A DNA stretch of 36,652 nucleotides. It comes from an uncultured Eubacterium sp. (GTDB lineage: Bacteria > Bacillota > Clostridia > Lachnospirales > Lachnospiraceae). Positions 33,176 through 36,652 of this stretch are shown here, piece by piece. A program made the position numbers and the translations under genes. Numbering within the stretch: position 1 is the first letter of the stretch; each line of letters begins with the position of its first letter. The stretch spans positions 1 to 36,652 of the forward strand of contig CANDMI010000036.1 of NCBI GenBank assembly GCA_947385775.1, written 5' to 3'. A model generated the notes under the pieces. It made no database searches and had not been told where the DNA came from. It worked only from the letters and a program-made list of their open reading frames with translations.

Positions 33176-33651
33176 TATATAACTCCTTCCACTCCGACCA
33201 TATCCCGCATCTGTTTCCTTCCCCGCAGCAGCCTTACCTTTACCGCACTTTCTGTAATCCCAAGAATATTCGCTATTTCCTTTATCTGGTATCCTTCTAC
33301 ATAGTGCAGATAAATGACTGTTTTTTGCCTGACTGGAAGTTCGAGAAGTTCTTTTAATATTTCTTTTTCCTCCGGCGCCGCAAGAGTGTTTTCTACTTCG
33401 TCGATGGAAACCTTTGGGTGCCGGATTCGGAAGCGTATCATGTCACGGCAGATATTGGTAGCCACCCGGATCAGCCAAGCCTTTTCATGCTCCTCATCAC
33501 GAAATTCCGGCTTCTTTTCCAGATAACGGCAAAAGGTTTCCTGTATGGCATCCTGTACGTCATGCTCATTACAGAGTATAACAATACAGATCTTGTAAAG
33601 GGTATCGCTGTATTTTATGACCGCTTCTCTTATATCCTTCTCGCTATCCAT
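33175..33651 (-). CDS. ECF-type RNA polymerase sigma factor
   Basis: 158 residues with region 2 (QDAIQETFCRYLEKKPEF and WLIRVATNICRD) and region 4 (LPVRQKTVIYLHYVEGY, EIANILGITESAVKVRL) of group IV sigma-70 factors. I start at the ATG at 33651, where AAAGGAGGTG lies six bases upstream. The longer frame to 33693 crosses the promoter. The anti-sigma gene follows with a one-base overlap. An ECF-like promoter precedes it, consistent with autoactivation. Confidence 0.92.
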   Translation of the reverse strand: MDSEKDIREAVIKYSDTLYKICIVILCNEHDVQDAIQETFCRYLEKKPEFRDEEHEKAWLIRVATNICRDMIRFRIRHPKVSIDEVENTLAAPEEKEILKELLELPVRQKTVIYLHYVEGYQIKEIANILGITESAVKVRLLRGRKQMRDMVGVEGVI

Positions 33652-33673
33652 GTGTTTCACCTCCTTTGCTTTA

Positions 33674-33701
33674 AACACGAATAAGGAAAGCAAAAGGTTA
33701 C
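33674..33701 (-). promoter_or_regulatory. Probable ECF-type autoregulated promoter
   Basis: On the minus strand GTAACC (33696-33701), 16 bp, then CGTGT (33675-33679). GTAAC in the -35 and CGT in the -10 are typical for ECF factors. The leader would be about 15 nt and begins with the ribosome binding site. Confidence 0.6.
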
Positions 33702-33903
33702 ATTTTATTTTTATTTAAAAGGCAGGTGGTATTGCGGAAAAATATTACTGCTGACATTTAATGAACATGAGAAGTAAGCAAAGCAAGATTTAGCAGATTT
33801 TTTAGATAAATCTCTAAAAACGTAGACAAATTTAGATTTTCATGCTTGTATAAGAATACAAGAAAGATGTTCACGAGTAGAACGTCAATATAGTATTTCA
33901 AAC

Positions 33904-33936
33904 AAGGGAACTACGAACGAGTTCCCTTTATTTTTC
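33904..33936 (+). terminator. Plus-strand terminator without an obvious gene
   Basis: AAGGGAACT and AGTTCCCTT form a 9-bp stem with a 7-nt loop, followed by TTATTTTTC. No upstream plus-strand gene is visible for over 1.5 kb. Confidence 0.7.
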
Positions 33937-33999
33937 TATACATAATTTCTTTCCTTCAACATAAAATACTATTACAATTCTTCTTTGGACGTGTGCCAA

Positions 34000-34052
34000 A
34001 TTAACAAGGAAAATATCAATTCGTTGTCCTCTACCACTCTAATCAACAAACT
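34000..34052. repeat. 53-bp direct repeat, copy 1
   Basis: 50 of 53 bases match 36386-36438 in the same orientation. It lies 34 bp beyond the stop of the YhfC-like gene. Confidence 0.9.
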
Positions 34053-34086
34053 GGAATTCATCGCTTGCTTTGCATACAAGGATCTG

Positions 34087-34683
34087 TTATACTTCTTCAC
34101 TTAAAGAGTTTTTACATATTAACACTGAAATTATTATTACCACACATGAAAAGCTAATCATGAACATAGAATCAAAATTATTATTTACATTCAAAAGCTC
34201 CATTTCATTAGCATAGAGCGCTCCATTCATAATTGAATGAAGCGCTACACTTAAAGCTAAATATACCATTCGTTTTTTTGTAACTGACTTATAGTCTATT
34301 AAAGTTAATCCCATCAACGCTCCGAAACTCAAAATTCTTCCAACAATAGCAATTAAACAACCCAAAATACTCATACGAGTAGCAAAAATTGTTCCAACAT
34401 CAAATATCGTATGTAAGCTACTGCGCCCTAATCCAAATACAATCGGTGTTTCCTTAGATTTTTCTTTTTTAAGCATAGTTGTAAATATAAAGTAGTATCC
34501 GCCTTCTTCAAACAATCCCTGAGTTATCCCAACTGCAACACATAGTAATATTAAATGTCGTGAAAAAAAATCTTTGATAGGTGATTCAACTAACACCATT
34601 AATGCTTGAATTGGCTGTGGCAGCAATAGTCCAAAAATCAACAAACTTAATACTCCAATCAAGAATATTTTATATTTTTTCAT
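34087..34683 (-). CDS. YhfC/CPBP-like intramembrane protease family protein
   Basis: 198 residues with about six hydrophobic helices. Motifs: FEEGGYYFIF (paired Glu), GLGRSSLHTIFD and VALHSIMNG (His). Their placement matches YhfC and related CPBP/Abi-type integral membrane peptidases, in which Glu and His residues coordinate metal within the membrane. Such proteins occur in bacteriocin immunity and signalling, but no bacteriocin gene is visible here. AGGAG precedes the ATG. The family call is moderate, since only the motifs support it. Confidence 0.65.
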   Translation of the reverse strand: MKKYKIFLIGVLSLLIFGLLLPQPIQALMVLVESPIKDFFSRHLILLCVAVGITQGLFEEGGYYFIFTTMLKKEKSKETPIVFGLGRSSLHTIFDVGTIFATRMSILGCLIAIVGRILSFGALMGLTLIDYKSVTKKRMVYLALSVALHSIMNGALYANEMELLNVNNNFDSMFMISFSCVVIIISVLICKNSLSEEV

Positions 34684-34719
34684 CTTTTATCTCCTATAAA
34701 TTCCCGATATGTTCATTTA

Positions 34720-34748
34720 ATTATATCACTTCCGTTCCTCATTTACCA
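34720..34748 (-). promoter_or_regulatory. Promoter of the YhfC-like gene, shared box with the GNAT promoter
   Basis: On the minus strand -10 TATAAT (34720-34725), 17 bp, -35 TGGTAA (34743-34748). The region is about 85-90% identical over 35 bp to the GNAT promoter region at 31073-31107. Confidence 0.5.
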
Positions 34749-34837
34749 CAAAAATACAGGGCATAGCAACCGCCACGCCCCACATTTTTTATAGTTCTAA
34801 CGGTAAAAATAAAAAAGTATATATTTAACATACCCTT

Positions 34838-35212
34838 TCATTCTTCCATATATTCTTTTTTTGCAACTTCTGCTAAATGAAATCTCTGACTCTTACTTAA
34901 TAGAATAACATCATCGCTGCCATGCACTTCCGAATGGTAGTTATTATCTTTAGATGGCAAATACTTCACTACTGCATCCACATCTCGGCAATCGCGAGCG
35001 CTTAAAGAAACTATACACCCTGAAAATATCTTTTTCATTTTCTCAACTATTTCTTCAGATTTTCGATAGTAACCTCTTTCAACTGATAATCCTTTGGGAT
35101 CTGCAAAAGCTGATGGAGAAATTCTTCCATCTTTTTTCCAAAACAATCCTGGATGAGATGGTGGATATACAGCACGATACAATTTTTCCGCATCATCAAA
35201 TGTATTATCCAT
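34838..35212 (-). CDS. Unknown-function cassette gene 3 (YRAVYPP family)
   Basis: About 124 residues, soluble, from the ATG at 35212. A GTG at 35221 is the alternative. Motifs visible: LYRAVYPP near the N-terminus, GRISPSAFADPKGLSVER, and YHSEVHGSDDVILLSKSQ. I recall similar small proteins in Firmicutes without a named function. An RNA-modifying or ADP-ribosylating toxin-like role cannot be claimed, though the YRAV start resembles RES-type toxins loosely. It overlaps the previous gene by 8 bp, so it is the last gene of an overlapping trio. Confidence 0.7.
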   Translation of the reverse strand: MDNTFDDAEKLYRAVYPPSHPGLFWKKDGRISPSAFADPKGLSVERGYYRKSEEIVEKMKKIFSGCIVSLSARDCRDVDAVVKYLPSKDNNYHSEVHGSDDVILLSKSQRFHLAEVAKKEYMEE

Positions 35213-35813
35213 AAAAATCACTCACCACCTTATTTATTTCTTCAATACTGGCCTGGATGGTTCCAATGCTTTCACATCCCATACTATCAACTACAAAAAT
35301 CTGTGCATTATCACTTTCTGTTAATTCAATTTCCATATGTGAGCCATCTTGTTTGTCATATTCTAACTGTAAAGACTCACACGCTGTCGGAAACACCTCT
35401 GGTTGAATTTCCAAAAATACAAGTATATTTCGTACTTTCGAAATTAAATTAACTGAAAATGCCTTTGCCCCATTTGCATTCCAATTATCTTGCAGCATGG
35501 CAATTGTTTCTAATTTCTTTATATTTTGTAATTTTTCTTCATTTACTGTCACTTGATCAACACCTGAAATAACATTTTTATTATTACTATATCCAGGTAT
35601 ATTAAAAGATATACAAGGCTTAAAATCAAATGATGTATATATATTTGTTTTCTCATTAAAATGACTGACTATTTGCCCTAAGCAATCAGAGTTCTGACCT
35701 AAAGTTACTGCTCCATTTCCCATAATAATTATGGATGTTGTTAAAACACCACCCACAAATGTGCTATATACTCTATTTATGCTTGTATTAGATATTTGAT
35801 TCACTGCCATCAT
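35205..35813 (-). CDS. Unknown-function cassette gene 2 (DNWNANGA motif protein)
   Basis: 202 residues. The N-terminal part contains a Gly/Ser-rich hydrophobic stretch (about 18-36) that could be a membrane-associated segment. The C-terminal domain (about 95-200) has LETIAMLQDNWNANGAKAF, PTACESLQLEYD and HMEIELTESD, a pattern I recall from a small widespread family of unknown function. Its start overlaps the end of gene 1 by four bases (ATGA), and its end overlaps gene 3. The tight overlap suggests the three products act together. The function is unknown. Confidence 0.7.
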   Translation of the reverse strand: MMAVNQISNTSINRVYSTFVGGVLTTSIIIMGNGAVTLGQNSDCLGQIVSHFNEKTNIYTSFDFKPCISFNIPGYSNNKNVISGVDQVTVNEEKLQNIKKLETIAMLQDNWNANGAKAFSVNLISKVRNILVFLEIQPEVFPTACESLQLEYDKQDGSHMEIELTESDNAQIFVVDSMGCESIGTIQASIEEINKVVSDFYG

Positions 35814-36223
35814 TCCCTATCACCTACTATCACTTGTATCTTGTACTCACCTATTTGCTCACCATTTACAAATACTTTAGTCGAATATAAACCTGCCTCA
35901 TGTAATATCAAATTTCTCATATCTAAATTAAACTGCATAACACTTGGTTTATCTAATTTGATTTGATCAATTGGTATTTGAAACTTAATATCACCTGTAT
36001 CATTTAGTATTTGATTACTAGATGACACAAACTGTATTCGTACACTATTTTCTTTCTCAACATCAAATCCTGCAACATTGCAAGCAATCGCAAAAGAATA
36101 GTTCCCCGGTATTGCAATTGGCGCTAAAACTTGCAAAGGGTTTATAATCTGATTTCTTGAACCTTGTGGTGTCATTTCCATTTGAATACTATCACAATAT
36201 ATAAATGAAGAAATATATGCCAT
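35810..36223 (-). CDS. Unknown-function cassette gene 1 (DUF6941-like)
   Basis: 137 residues, soluble, probably a beta-sandwich. The N-terminus MAYISSFIYCD, the GNYSFAIACNV segment and the C-terminal EAGLYSTKVFVNGEQIGEYKI resemble DUF6941-type proteins of unknown function as I recall them. AAGGAG lies 7 bases before the ATG. A good promoter (36256-36284) and a 14-bp palindrome (36317-36330) lie upstream. This is the first gene of the overlapping trio. Confidence 0.72.
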   Translation of the reverse strand: MAYISSFIYCDSIQMEMTPQGSRNQIINPLQVLAPIAIPGNYSFAIACNVAGFDVEKENSVRIQFVSSSNQILNDTGDIKFQIPIDQIKLDKPSVMQFNLDMRNLILHEAGLYSTKVFVNGEQIGEYKIQVIVGDRE

Positions 36224-36255
36224 ATCTTTTCTCCTTCCTATGTCTATCCAAATTA

Positions 36256-36284
36256 ATTATATCCAGTTTTTCTCAATTCCGCAA
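36256..36284 (-). promoter_or_regulatory. Promoter of the three-gene cassette
   Basis: On the minus strand -35 TTGCGG (36279-36284), 17-bp spacer and -10 TATAAT (36256-36261). It lies 33 bp before the first gene. Confidence 0.7.
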
Positions 36285-36316
36285 GCTATGTGATAAATCT
36301 AATTCAACCTTTTTTG

Positions 36317-36330
36317 TTTTGGCGCCAAAA
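36317..36330. promoter_or_regulatory. 14-bp perfect palindrome, candidate operator
   Basis: TTTTGGCGCCAAAA is fully self-complementary, 33 bp upstream of the cassette -35 box. It could bind a dimeric regulator. I know no family box that fits exactly. Confidence 0.5.
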
Positions 36331-36385
36331 TGATTTTCTCCTTATCCACCCTTATTACATGGCACTAATACCATGTATAAATAAC

Positions 36386-36438
36386 ATTAACAAAGAAAAT
36401 ATCAATTCGCTGTCCTTTACCACTCTAATCAACAAACT
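36386..36438. repeat. 53-bp direct repeat, copy 2
   Basis: Matches 34000-34052 at 50 of 53 bases. It ends 5 bp before the stop codon of the partial CPBP gene, again on its 3' side. Confidence 0.9.
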
Positions 36439-36443
36439 AAAAG

Positions 36444-36652
36444 TTATAGTAAATAACCTAAAGCGATGAAAAGATAGCTATACAAGCATTTCCTATTTAA
36501 TCTTAAATACATTATCCCACTAAGAACAGAAAATATCATAGTAGAAATTCCGTTCCATATTTCTAGTCCTACTCCTCTTGACACAAAATGAAACGCCCCC
36601 CATGTCATAGCCAATATAATACCGCCAAAAGGAATTGGGCTTTCTTTTTTCA
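36444..36652 (-). CDS. C-terminal part of a CPBP/Abi-family intramembrane protease (5' cut by window end)
   Basis: Frame open on the minus strand from the window edge to TAA at 36444, 68 residues. The visible part reads PFGGIILAMTWGAFHF, then SRGVGLEIWNGISTMIFSVLSGIMYLRL. The His in the WGAFHF segment and the following helix fit the last conserved motifs of CPBP (CAAX-like) membrane proteases. The catalytic Glu pair would lie in the missing N-terminal part. Functions of this family include prenyl protease-like processing and bacteriocin self-immunity. Confidence 0.75.
   Translation of the reverse strand, partial: KKESPIPFGGIILAMTWGAFHFVSRGVGLEIWNGISTMIFSVLSGIMYLRLNRKCLYSYLFIALGYLL

Larger units (their letters stand above)
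33702..34086. other. Intergenic region, no gene recognised
   Basis: I see no credible ORF. The region is AT-rich, with a hairpin CTTGTAT/ATACAAG (33845-33862), a small stem AGATTT/AAATCT near 33793-33812, the plus-strand terminator at 33904-33936, and one copy of the 53-bp repeat at 34000-34052. A small plus-strand RNA ending at 33936 is possible, but no good promoter was found. Confidence 0.5.

Overview
The window looks like a chromosomal segment of a spore-forming, Gram-positive, anaerobic Clostridia-type bacterium, most likely Lachnospiraceae. This is inferred from tRNA and promoter style, strong AAGGAGG ribosome binding sites, SecA with a C-terminal zinc motif, PBP1A with an acidic tail, a LysM-GH18 spore-type hydrolase and c-di-GMP (PilZ and HD-GYP) genes. 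The genus cannot be named from the sequence alone.

Layout. 1-310: tRNA-Pro, tRNA-Gly and tRNA-Arg (cut by the window edge) in one minus-strand operon behind a consensus promoter. 315-4326: minus-strand housekeeping genes (metallophosphoesterase, RdgB-type NTP pyrophosphatase, cell-wall amidase, THUMP rRNA methyltransferase, rhodanese). 4478-5360: a low-complexity Asn/Ala/Ser protein behind a forespore-type promoter, an unrecognised 130-residue protein, and a cluster of short repeats. 5373-13078: NudC, Tmk, an O-antigen-ligase-like membrane protein, tRNA-Gln, YigZ, a bifunctional PBP1A and dCTP deaminase, all minus strand. 13197-17002: aldose epimerase on the plus strand, then an NSS-family sodium symporter with a small co-transcribed gene, and a transglutaminase-like lipoprotein. 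17141-19714: SecA.

19715-20802 holds no plausible protein gene. It carries the secA promoter and a structured leader. On the plus strand there is a near-perfect promoter, about 745 nt of modular repeats (about 60-nt period, eight clear units), and a strong terminator. I consider this candidate large non-coding RNA the most interesting object here.

20803-24242: PilZ and HD-GYP genes, a divergent LysM-GH18 hydrolase and an ArsC/Spx-like protein. 24306-30380: a three-gene restriction-modification operon. It has an N6-adenine methyltransferase fused to a BsuBI/PstI-type endonuclease, a beta-class methyltransferase with a DLPY motif, and a 920-residue protein with an N-terminal PD-(D/E)XK-like motif and a methyltransferase domain (type IIG-like).

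30470-36652 is an AT-richer accessory end: a GNAT acetyltransferase with a 30-bp internal tandem duplication, a TipAS-type MerR regulator, an ECF sigma/anti-sigma pair, and two intramembrane-protease-like genes, one cut by the window end. Between those two genes lies an overlapping three-gene cassette of unknown function, and a 53-bp direct repeat follows each of them.
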